This document shows, piece after piece, positions 1 to 7,770 of a stretch of 34,992 nucleotides of DNA. Position numbers and translations under genes: made by a program. Within the stretch, counting starts at the first letter, position 1. Each line of letters opens with the position of its first letter. Source of the stretch: Gemmatimonadales bacterium (GTDB lineage: Bacteria > Gemmatimonadota > Gemmatimonadetes > Gemmatimonadales > GWC2-71-9); the NCBI GenBank assembly GCA_030699545.1, contig JAUYMC010000156.1:1-34992 (forward strand). The letters run 5' to 3'. The notes beneath the pieces are model-generated. The model was not told the DNA's origin and made no database searches. It was given only the letters and a program-made list of their open reading frames with translations.

Positions 1-867
1 GGACCGGTAGCGCTCATCACGCTCGCCGGCGCCGCCGTGCTGTTGCCGCGTCCCGTCCCCCGGCTCGTCGCATCCGATACCGCCGCCACCATTCTCGATT
101 ACCACGCCCACACCATGGCGTCCCACGACGGGCGCTCGGGGTGGTCGCCCGCGCGCCTCGCCCGCTGGTACGCGCGCCAGGGATTCGAAGCGGCATACGT
201 GACCGATCACAACACCGTCTTCGAGGGATCGCGCAGTCACGACATCCCGTTGCTGCCCGGCGTCGAATGGAGCGTCCATCGCCAGCATGTGATCGCGCTC
301 GGCCCCGTCGAACCCGTCGTGCGCGATTCCTTCGGCGGGTCCACGCCGCGCATGCTGCGGTTGTTCGCGGAGATCGAGCGCCAGGGCGGATGGAGCGTCG
401 TGTCGCTTCCCGAATACTGGCGGAACCATCGCGACGACCTCGACGCCTTCGTCATCGCGGGCGCGAAAGGCTTCGAGATCGTCAACTGCTCGCCGAAAGG
501 ACTGGCGTTTTCCTCCGCGGCCCGCCGCCAGGTGCTCGGCCTCGCCGCGCGCGCCGATCTGTTGGTCGTGGGCGCGAGTGATAATCACGGCTGGGGCCAG
601 GTCACCTGCGTCTGGAATGTGTCGTTCCCGGGGGCTCAGGGGTTCCGCGGGAATCGCGTGTTCGCCCGCCCGCTCGCCCTGGTCCAGGGGGACTGGCTGG
701 GCTGGACCGCGCCCGTCACGCAACCGTGGTTCATGTTCCGGGGGTTGTCCTGGAGCGAGCGGGCCAGCTGGCTCACCTGGGTGCTCATCATCTTGCTGTA
801 TCGCCTCATGCCACGCCGCCAGGGCCAGGCGGCGGGGCTCGGGATCCTCGCCCGCTCGCTCGGGTGA
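1..867 (+). CDS. PHP-domain (metal-dependent phosphoesterase-like) protein with C-terminal TM segment; 5' end outside the window
   Basis: Frame is open from base 1 (GPVALITLAGAAVLLPRP...). Motifs LDYHAHTMASHDGRSGWSP and AAYVTDHNTVFEGS are PHP-like; hydrophobic WLTWVLIILLYRLM near the C-terminus. Confidence 0.8.
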   Translation, partial: GPVALITLAGAAVLLPRPVPRLVASDTAATILDYHAHTMASHDGRSGWSPARLARWYARQGFEAAYVTDHNTVFEGSRSHDIPLLPGVEWSVHRQHVIALGPVEPVVRDSFGGSTPRMLRLFAEIERQGGWSVVSLPEYWRNHRDDLDAFVIAGAKGFEIVNCSPKGLAFSSAARRQVLGLAARADLLVVGASDNHGWGQVTCVWNVSFPGAQGFRGNRVFARPLALVQGDWLGWTAPVTQPWFMFRGLSWSERASWLTWVLIILLYRLMPRRQGQAAGLGILARSLG

Positions 868-986
868 CGCGAATTGATGCATCTTTCCTGACGAGATTCC
901 GACAGGGCGGTGCAACGAAACGGCCGAACGCCGCGTCATATTCGACGTCGCTGGGTTCCCCCTTTCATCGTTCCGGAGGACGGTCC

Positions 987-2684
987 ATGCAGTCTGCGGT
1001 TCGTGCTGTAACGCTCGGCGCGCTGGTGGCTCTGGCGCAGCCGGCCACCGCGCAGATGGCGCTCCCGCTGAAGCGGGCGCCCGAAGCCACCACCCCGGCG
1101 ATCACGCCGGCCGACCTCATGTCCCGCATGTATCTCTACGCCGACGACTCGATGATGGGCCGCGCGGCGGGCAGTGCATACAACCTCAAGGCCACCGCAT
1201 ACATCGCGGCCGAGGCCCGGCGCCTGGGGCTGCAGCCGGCGGGTGACAGCGGCGGATTCTTCCAGAACGTGCCGCTGATCCAGCGCGCGCTCGATCCGAA
1301 CGCGCGCATCACGGTGGACGGCACCGAACTGCGCATGGGCGAGGAGTACATGCCGCGGGATCAAAGCGTGGTCACGCGGTCCATCGACGGCGTGCAGGTG
1401 GTGTATGGCGGCGCGTGGGGCGACATCGTGATGCTCCCCGCCGAGGAGGCGGCCGGCAAGCTGGTCGTGCTCGGACTCCCCAAGAATCCCGATCCGCGGG
1501 TTCCGTCGTGGTTCGTGCCCCGGGCGGGCGCGATCCAGCGGTTCCGCAGCGCGGCGGGGATCGCGATCGTGAGCCTCGATGCGATGCCGCCGCAGTTCAC
1601 GCAAAGCCTGGCCACGCCTCAGGTCACGCTGAAAGACGACGCGACCCCGGCGCCCGCGGCGGGCGCCGCTCCGCTGCCCTCCTACTTGTATCTGACGCGC
1701 GCCGCCGCGGAACGGCTGATCGGCGTGCGTCTGGACAGCGCGAAGACGGGCACGGTGGGCAAGACCATGCGGGGAGGATTCGCGTTCGTGGAGACGCCGG
1801 CCCCGGCCCGCAACGTGGTGGCGGTGTTGCGCGGCAGCGACCCGGCGCTGCGCGGCCAGTATGTCGCGATCGGCGCGCACAACGATCACGTGGGATTCGA
1901 CAACAATCCCGTGGACCACGACTCGCTGCGCGCCTACAACGACGCGGTGCGGAAGCTCGAGATGGCGTCGCCCACGCATCAGGTGACCGCCGAGCAGCGC
2001 GCGCAGATCCGCGTCAACGTCGACAGCCTGCGGCGTGTGCGGCCCGCCCGCCCCGATTCGATCTACAACGGCGCGGACGACGACGGCTCCGGGACCGTGT
2101 CGGTCCTGGAGATCGCCGAGGCGTTCGCGGGCGCGCGCGCCAAGCCGAAACGCTCGATCATCTTCGTGTGGCATACGGCGGAAGAGCTGGGACTGTTCGG
2201 CGCGCAGTACTTCACCGATCATCCCACGGTGCCGCGCGATTCCATCGTCGCGCAGCTCAACATGGATATGGTGGGTCGCGGCCGCGCGGACGACGAAGCG
2301 GGGGGCGGGCCGGGCTATCTGCAACTGATCGGATCGCGCCGGCTGTCGACGGAGCTCGGCAACCTGGTGGAGTCGGTGAACACGAGCCGGCGCCAGCCGT
2401 TCACGTTCGACTATCAGTACGATGCCGCGGGCCATCCCGAGCAATTCTACTGCCGCAGCGATCACTACATGTACGCACGCTACGGCATCCCGATCGTCTT
2501 CCTGTCCACGGGCGGTCACCGCGACTATCACCAGGTGACCGACGAGCCGCAGTATATCGATTACGAGAAGATGGCCAACGTCTCGCAGTTCGTGCACGAC
2601 CTCGCCACCGCGGTCGCGAATCTCGATCACCGCGTGGTCGTGGACAAGCCGAAGCCCGACCCGCGCGGCAACTGCGTGCAGTAG
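987..2684 (+). CDS. M28-family metallopeptidase (secreted)
   Basis: ATG at 987 preceded by GGAGGA; signal peptide MQSAVRAVTLGALVALAQPATAQ. M28 signatures IGAHNDHVGFD, NGADDDGSGT, HTAEELGLFGAQYF, NMDMVGRG, RSDHYMYARYGIPIVFLSTG. Confidence 0.9.
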   Translation: MQSAVRAVTLGALVALAQPATAQMALPLKRAPEATTPAITPADLMSRMYLYADDSMMGRAAGSAYNLKATAYIAAEARRLGLQPAGDSGGFFQNVPLIQRALDPNARITVDGTELRMGEEYMPRDQSVVTRSIDGVQVVYGGAWGDIVMLPAEEAAGKLVVLGLPKNPDPRVPSWFVPRAGAIQRFRSAAGIAIVSLDAMPPQFTQSLATPQVTLKDDATPAPAAGAAPLPSYLYLTRAAAERLIGVRLDSAKTGTVGKTMRGGFAFVETPAPARNVVAVLRGSDPALRGQYVAIGAHNDHVGFDNNPVDHDSLRAYNDAVRKLEMASPTHQVTAEQRAQIRVNVDSLRRVRPARPDSIYNGADDDGSGTVSVLEIAEAFAGARAKPKRSIIFVWHTAEELGLFGAQYFTDHPTVPRDSIVAQLNMDMVGRGRADDEAGGGPGYLQLIGSRRLSTELGNLVESVNTSRRQPFTFDYQYDAAGHPEQFYCRSDHYMYARYGIPIVFLSTGGHRDYHQVTDEPQYIDYEKMANVSQFVHDLATAVANLDHRVVVDKPKPDPRGNCVQ

Positions 2685-3515
2685 CTAGACGGCGCGCGAC
2701 AGGGTGAGCATGGCGCGCCAGGCGCGAAATACTTCGCGGTAGTCCTGGTGGCTATAGCGAACGGTTCGGCCGGCGACGCGCGACGCGCCGGGACACAGCT
2801 CGGCCATGTCGGCCTGAACCGTGAAGGCGAAGTCGATTTCGAGCGCCACCGGCGGGGGGACCGTGAAGGGCATGCGGTCCCCCCGCTGCCGTAAGGCGGC
2901 CGTGGTCGCTTCCTTGATCCGCTGCCGGGCGACGTCGGGCGACACGCTCCGCGCCGCATGCCGGCTCACCGCTTCCTTGACGACGACGGTCGCCACCTGC
3001 GCGCCGAGCAGATCCCTGGCTTCCGCTCCCAACGCGGCGTCGCCGGAGACGAGGACCACGGGGACGCCGTAGCTCCCGGCCAGCGCCGCGTTGAGCCCCA
3101 GCTCACCGACGGCCCGGCCATTCAGCCGTACGTCGTGGATCCGGTCGGCGTAGGTGTGATCGAGGATGGCGTTGGGCGTGCCCGCGCGGGCGTGATAGCC
3201 GATGAACAGCGCCGCATCGAATCCCAGCTCGATCCCTTCCATCATCGAGCGCGGCTTCGGATCACCCGACAGCAGCTCGGCCGCCGGATGCAGCTGCTCC
3301 GCGATCAGGTTGCGCATGAACCAATGGCTGTCGTTCACGAGCACCTGCGTCGCCCCGACGTCGAGCGCGCCCTCGACGGCGGCGTTCGCCTCGGCGGTCA
3401 TCAGGGCGCGGAACCGGGCGTACTCGCCGGCGCAGCGCGGGTCCACGGGATTGGTCTGATCCTCGTGCACCACGCCGGCGATGCCTTCCATGTCCACCGA
3501 GATATAGACTCGCAT
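2685..3515 (-). CDS. M55-family D-aminopeptidase (DppA-like)
   Basis: MRVYISVDMEGIAGVVHEDQ, VNDSHWFMRNL and GYHARAGTPNAILDHTY are typical M55/DppA motifs. Start placed at 3515 by homology-style reasoning; the longer ORF starts at 3614. Confidence 0.88.
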   Translation of the reverse strand: MRVYISVDMEGIAGVVHEDQTNPVDPRCAGEYARFRALMTAEANAAVEGALDVGATQVLVNDSHWFMRNLIAEQLHPAAELLSGDPKPRSMMEGIELGFDAALFIGYHARAGTPNAILDHTYADRIHDVRLNGRAVGELGLNAALAGSYGVPVVLVSGDAALGAEARDLLGAQVATVVVKEAVSRHAARSVSPDVARQRIKEATTAALRQRGDRMPFTVPPPVALEIDFAFTVQADMAELCPGASRVAGRTVRYSHQDYREVFRAWRAMLTLSRAV

Positions 3516-3540
3516 CGGCACAAAGGTAGATTGCGAAGCC

Positions 3541-3707
3541 ATGGCCGGATACTCGTCTCGTTCTCTCGTCGACAAACTTGGCATCAAGCCGGGGACTCGC
3601 ATCGCGATCCTCAACGCGCCGCGCGGCTACCGCGCGACGTTGCAGCCCCTCCCGCCGGGCGTGAGGATCACGGCCACGGCGCGCGGTTCGCTTCCGTTCA
3701 TTTATGA
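3541..3707 (+). pseudogene. Truncated DUF3052-like gene (N-terminal part only)
   Basis: MAGYSSRSLVDKLGIKPGTRIAILNAPRGYRATLQPLPPGVRITATARGSLPFI resembles the DUF3052 N-terminus. The remaining family domain is absent and the frame runs into uppS-derived DNA. Confidence 0.6.
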
Positions 3708-3941
3708 TGCAAAGTACTTCCTTTCACGTCGCCATCATCATGGACGGCCATGGCCGCTGGGGCTCGCGGCGGCGAGCAGCGGCTGTCCGACTTTCTCCTC
3801 TGGGAATGCGCGTACGCCGAGCTGTGGTTCACCGGCTGCTTGTGGCCGGATTTCGACGCCACCGTGTTCGCGACCGCCGTCCGTGAGTTCCGCGGCCGTG
3901 ACCGCCGCTTCGGCGCCATTCCCCAGGAGGTCGTCGTATGA
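3704..3941 (+). pseudogene. uppS: Internally deleted, frame-shifted undecaprenyl-diphosphate synthase remnant
   Basis: Frame from 3704: [14 protein letters not shown] (UppS N-terminal motif, consensus MDGNGRW). Frame from 3750: [49 protein letters not shown] (UppS C-terminus). The middle of the protein is missing and the two parts are in different frames. Confidence 0.82.
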
Positions 3942-5434
3942 TGCTCACCGCCGGAACCCGGCTCGCGCTCGAAATACTCGGCGCCGCCATCGTGCTCGGC
4001 TGTACCGGTGACCTCCTGCTCCGCGCCGTCCCCCGGGGTCTGAACGCCGCACTCGCCGTTCTCTTGTTGGTGGGAACGACCGCGCTCCTCGTGCGCCGCC
4101 ATGCGATTCCGACCAACGCGACGACCCGCTGGCTCGCGCTCGCCACGTTGAGCATCGGTCTGGCGTTCATGCAGCGCGATGCGGAGGCGCTCGTTCAGCT
4201 CGACCTGCTCGCCTTGTTCGTGACGCTGGGACTCGCCGCTGCGAGTCTGCACGGTTGGCGGCTGACTGCCCTGCTTCCGCTCGACGCCCTCAAGACGCTG
4301 ATCGTGGGCGGCGGCGCGACGATTGTCGGAAGCCTCCTCGTCATCGGTCAGGATGTGCGCTGGGAGGAGCTGCGCCAGGGCACGCGGTTTCGGCGCCTGC
4401 AACCGGTCGTGCTCGGGGTTCTGGTCGCGGCCCCGTTACTCCTCATCTTTGGCGGCCTGTTTGCGTCCGCCGATCGGGTCTTCGGCAGTGCGCTCGAGAA
4501 CGCCTTCGCGGTCGACCTGGAGCGCGTCGTCTCCCACGTCGCCCTCATCACCTTCTTGACCGCGCTCGCAGCCGGCTACTGGCGATGGAGTCTGATCGCC
4601 CGGGGACCGACCGGCACCACACTCGTGAGCAGTCGATCGCTTGGCATCGTGCCCGTCGCCACCGCGCTCGCGCTGCTGAACCTGTTGTTCCTGGTCTTCG
4701 TGCTCGTGCAGATCCGGTACTTCTTCGGTGGCGCCGCCCTCGTCGAGGGCACGACCGGCTTGACCTATGCCGAGTACGCTCGCCAAGGATTCTTTCAGCT
4801 CGTCACGGCCAGCGTGTTGACGTTGCCGGTCATTCTCGGCGCCAGTCACGCGGTGCGCCACGAAACGCCCCGCAATCTCGGCGTCTTCCGGACGCTCGCG
4901 GCCGTGCTGCTGCTCCTGCTCGCCGTCATCATGATCGCGGCGTTCGAGCGCGTCCGTCTCTACGTCGATGCGTATGGACTGTCGGAGACTCGCCTGTACG
5001 CCACCGCGTTCATGATCCTGTTGATCTGGGTGTTCGGGTGGCTGGCGTGGACCACGCTGCGCGGCCGCGGAGAGCGCTTCGCCTTCGGCGCGTTGCTGCA
5101 GGGTTTCGCCGCACTGGCGGCGCTGCATGCGCTGAACCCCGATGCATTCATCGTCCGCGCAAACTTGAGCCGTGTGCCGGAGGGACGCCCCTTCGACACA
5201 CAATACGCCCTCACGTTAGGCGCGGACGCCGTGCCCGGGCTGCTGCGCGCGCTGCCGGACCTCGACCCCGACGCTCGCTGCCTCGTCGCCGCGGAGCTCC
5301 TCGATCGGTGGTCCCCGGACCACGCGGGCGACTGGCGCACGTGGAACGCGGGCCGCGCGCGTGCGGCCGCACTCGTGAGCGCGCAGCGCCCACAACTCGA
5401 GCCCCTTTCCTGTCCGGTCAACGAGAAGCCCTGA
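3938..5434 (+). CDS. Multi-TM protein of the DUF4153/DUF4173 type
   Basis: Many TM segments; motif [43 protein letters not shown] characteristic of DUF4153/4173 proteins. Confidence 0.8.
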   Translation: MMLTAGTRLALEILGAAIVLGCTGDLLLRAVPRGLNAALAVLLLVGTTALLVRRHAIPTNATTRWLALATLSIGLAFMQRDAEALVQLDLLALFVTLGLAAASLHGWRLTALLPLDALKTLIVGGGATIVGSLLVIGQDVRWEELRQGTRFRRLQPVVLGVLVAAPLLLIFGGLFASADRVFGSALENAFAVDLERVVSHVALITFLTALAAGYWRWSLIARGPTGTTLVSSRSLGIVPVATALALLNLLFLVFVLVQIRYFFGGAALVEGTTGLTYAEYARQGFFQLVTASVLTLPVILGASHAVRHETPRNLGVFRTLAAVLLLLLAVIMIAAFERVRLYVDAYGLSETRLYATAFMILLIWVFGWLAWTTLRGRGERFAFGALLQGFAALAALHALNPDAFIVRANLSRVPEGRPFDTQYALTLGADAVPGLLRALPDLDPDARCLVAAELLDRWSPDHAGDWRTWNAGRARAAALVSAQRPQLEPLSCPVNEKP

Positions 5435-5502
5435 CATGAACCGGCGGGTGCCTTCACCGGATGCGTCGTGGCCGGCGTCCTGCTCCGTCATAGATTGGGG
5501 GC

Positions 5503-6321
5503 ATGAGCCTCCGGATCACTCAGGTCGACGCCTTCACCGATCGCCCGTTTGCCGGGAATCCCGCCGCCGTCTGTTTCCTCCCCGCCCCGGCGGATCCGGG
5601 ATGGATGCAGAACGTCGCGCGGGAGATGAACCTCGCCGAAACCGCCTTCCTGGTCGCGCGCCCTGACGGTTATGACCTCCGTTGGTTCACCCCCGCAGTA
5701 GAGGTCGACCTGTGCGGCCATGCGACGCTCGCGAGCGCGCACGTCCTGTGGGAGGACGGACACCTCCCCGCCACGGCGCAGGCCCGCTTTCACACCAAGA
5801 GCGGGCTGCTCACCGCCGACCGCCGCGGGGCATGGATCGAACTCGATTTTCCCGCCACTCCCGTACACGCCGCGTCGCCGCCTCCGGGGCTGACCGACGC
5901 GCTCCGCGCACGCCCGACGTTTGTCGGCCGCAGCCGGTTCGACGTGTTCGTGGAGCTGGATGACGAAACGACGGTTCGCGGCCTCGCGCCCGATCTCGGC
6001 GCGCTCAGCCGCATCGACGCACGGGGCGTGATTGTGACCAGCCGCGCCGCACCCGATCAGGAATACGACTTCGTCTCCCGCTTCTTCGCGCCCCAGTCGG
6101 GTGTCCCCGAAGATCCGGTCACCGGCTCCGCGCATTGTGCCCTCGCACCGTATTGGGCCGCGCAGCTCGGAAGGATGGAGCTGGCCGGCTATCAGACGTC
6201 CTCACGCGGCGGGCTCGTGCGCGTTCGCCTCCAGGGAGAGCGGGTCCGTCTGGGGGGACAAGCCGTCACGGTGTTGCGGGGCGAGCTGTGCGACGCCGGT
6301 GAGTCCCGTTCACCAGAATAG
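5503..6321 (+). CDS. PhzF-family isomerase/epimerase-like protein
   Basis: ITQVDAFTDRPFAGNPAAVCFLP, EMNLAETAFLV, LRWFTPAVEVDLCGHATLASAHVL and PEDPVTGSAHCALAPYW are classic PhzF motifs. Confidence 0.93.
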   Translation: MSLRITQVDAFTDRPFAGNPAAVCFLPAPADPGWMQNVAREMNLAETAFLVARPDGYDLRWFTPAVEVDLCGHATLASAHVLWEDGHLPATAQARFHTKSGLLTADRRGAWIELDFPATPVHAASPPPGLTDALRARPTFVGRSRFDVFVELDDETTVRGLAPDLGALSRIDARGVIVTSRAAPDQEYDFVSRFFAPQSGVPEDPVTGSAHCALAPYWAAQLGRMELAGYQTSSRGGLVRVRLQGERVRLGGQAVTVLRGELCDAGESRSPE

Positions 6322-6342
6322 GTGTCGGGTGTCTGGTGTCAG
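6321..6342 (+). repeat. Left terminal inverted repeat (three GGTGTCN heptads)
   Basis: GGTGTCg-GGTGTCt-GGTGTCa-g, matching the right repeat at 21/22 positions. Confidence 0.85.
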
Positions 6343-6719
6343 CCAAGCCGCGCTTTGAGGGCTCGGACCAATCCCGCCAGCAGCCTGCCGACGTCACCGC
6401 TCAAGTCAAGACATCGCTGTGCTTCGGCGGAATCCACATACCCCCGCCGCAGCGCGATTGCCACCTGCGTTTCGAGTTCCATCAAGGACCCATTCGCAAT
6501 GGACAGATGATGTAGGTACTCTCGAAGATGTTCTCGCCCGTGGCCTTCGGCGATGTTGCTGGGTATCGACACCGCCGCGCGCTGGACCTGACTTGTGAGA
6601 GCAAAACGCTCGTCTCTGGGAAACCGCTTGGCAAATTCGTAAGTCATATCAGCGAGGTCCATCGCGCGCTGCCACACAGTGAGATCGCGATACGAACGGA
6701 TCTTCGATGCGACTGTCAT
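6339..6719 (-). CDS. Four-helix-bundle protein (S23 / 23S rRNA intervening-sequence protein family)
   Basis: YRDLTVWQRAMDLADMTYEFAKRFPRDERFALTSQVQRAAVSIPSNIAEGHGREHLREYLHHLSIANGSLMELETQVAIALRRGYV matches the S23/IVP consensus. Confidence 0.93.
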   Translation of the reverse strand: MTVASKIRSYRDLTVWQRAMDLADMTYEFAKRFPRDERFALTSQVQRAAVSIPSNIAEGHGREHLREYLHHLSIANGSLMELETQVAIALRRGYVDSAEAQRCLDLSGDVGRLLAGLVRALKARLG

Positions 6720-6790
6720 GCGAGCATTTTGATCGATGGATTACGAGGGACCTAACCCTTAGCGCTTGTAGTGGTACCTTATAGCGCAAC

Positions 6791-6812
6791 CTGACACCAG
6801 ACACCTGACACC
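6791..6812 (-). repeat. Right terminal inverted repeat
   Basis: CTGACACCAGACACCTGACACC, reverse complement of the left repeat with one mismatch. Confidence 0.85.
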
Positions 6813-6816
6813 TATC

Positions 6817-7770
6817 ATGCGGGCCAGGACGCGAGTTATCGGCTACGCCTGTGCCCTCGGCGCCGGCGCCGTCTGGGGCACCACCGGCCCGCTCTCGACC
6901 GCGCTGTATGCGGAGGGCGCCGCGATCACCGGCATCGGATTCTGGCGGCTCCTGCTCGGGACCGCGGCCCTCGCGATCTGGGCCGCGCTCTTCCGCCGCG
7001 ACATCTTCCGCGTCGACCGCACCGGCCTCCTGCTCATGGGCGTCCTCGGCGGCGCGCTCGTCGCACTGTTCGAGGTCGCGTACCAGTTCGGGATTGCCGG
7101 CGCCGGCGTTGCGGGCGCGGCCGCGCTCCTCTACACCGCTCCCGTCATGGTCGCGATCATCGCGAAGCCGCTGCTCGGGGAACGGCTCACCCCGCTGCGG
7201 TTCGCCCTCGCCGCCGCGGTGATGATCGGCGCCGCCATGACCGTCATGGGCAAAGCCGAGGGCGGCGGCTCGGGCAACGTCGCCCTTCCCAGCGTCTTCG
7301 TCGGCGTGCTGGGTGGACTGTTGTCCGCGGTCAGCTATGCGAGCACCACCGTGCTGGCGCGGTGGACGGTGCCGCGCTACGGCGCCTACCGGATGCTGTT
7401 CTGGGAAGCGGTGGGCGGGATCGTCATGCTCGCCATCATTCTTCCCCTCGCCGGGCATACCCCCTATCCGCCACCGACGGCCGCGGGTTGGGTCTTCACC
7501 TTTGCACTCGCCGCCGGCGGCGTGGTGCTCGCGAACTTCCTGTTCTTCGCGGGCGTCCGCCGCATCGAAGCGACGCCGACGGCGGTTGCCGCCACGATCG
7601 AGCCCGTCGTCGGGGGACTGCTCGCGCTGCTGCTGCTCGGTCAGGCGCTGACGCCGGTTGGGTGGGTGGGTCTGGTGCTCGTCGTGGGCGGTGTGGCTGC
7701 CGGCTACCTCAGGGAAGGCTCAGAACAGCAGCTCGAACCCCAGCCGGAACATGCGGGGCGGCCCGAATGA
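6817..7770 (+). CDS. EamA/DMT-superfamily transporter
   Basis: About ten TM segments; GAVWGTTGPLSTALYAEG and the C-terminal EamA repeat FFAGVRRIEATPTAVAATIEPVVGGLLALLLLGQ. Confidence 0.9.
   Translation: MRARTRVIGYACALGAGAVWGTTGPLSTALYAEGAAITGIGFWRLLLGTAALAIWAALFRRDIFRVDRTGLLLMGVLGGALVALFEVAYQFGIAGAGVAGAAALLYTAPVMVAIIAKPLLGERLTPLRFALAAAVMIGAAMTVMGKAEGGGSGNVALPSVFVGVLGGLLSAVSYASTTVLARWTVPRYGAYRMLFWEAVGGIVMLAIILPLAGHTPYPPPTAAGWVFTFALAAGGVVLANFLFFAGVRRIEATPTAVAATIEPVVGGLLALLLLGQALTPVGWVGLVLVVGGVAAGYLREGSEQQLEPQPEHAGRPE

Larger units (their letters stand above)
6321..6812. mobile_element. Candidate non-autonomous mobile cassette: four-helix-bundle gene between terminal inverted repeats
   Basis: Left end 6321-6342 GGTGTCGGGTGTCTGGTGTCAG; reverse complement of right end 6791-6812 is GGTGTCAGGTGTCTGGTGTCAG (21/22 identical). 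TA lies immediately outside both ends (6319-6320 and 6813-6814). Interior is visibly more AT-rich than its flanks; no transposase. Confidence 0.6.

Noticed and set aside
726-986. N-terminal extension of the M28 ORF
   Set aside because: Overlaps the PHP gene; a good RBS and signal peptide start at 987.
936-2630. 564-aa minus-strand ORF opposite the M28 peptidase
   Set aside because: His/Arg/Val-rich composition typical of antisense frames in high-GC DNA; the opposite strand encodes a clear enzyme.
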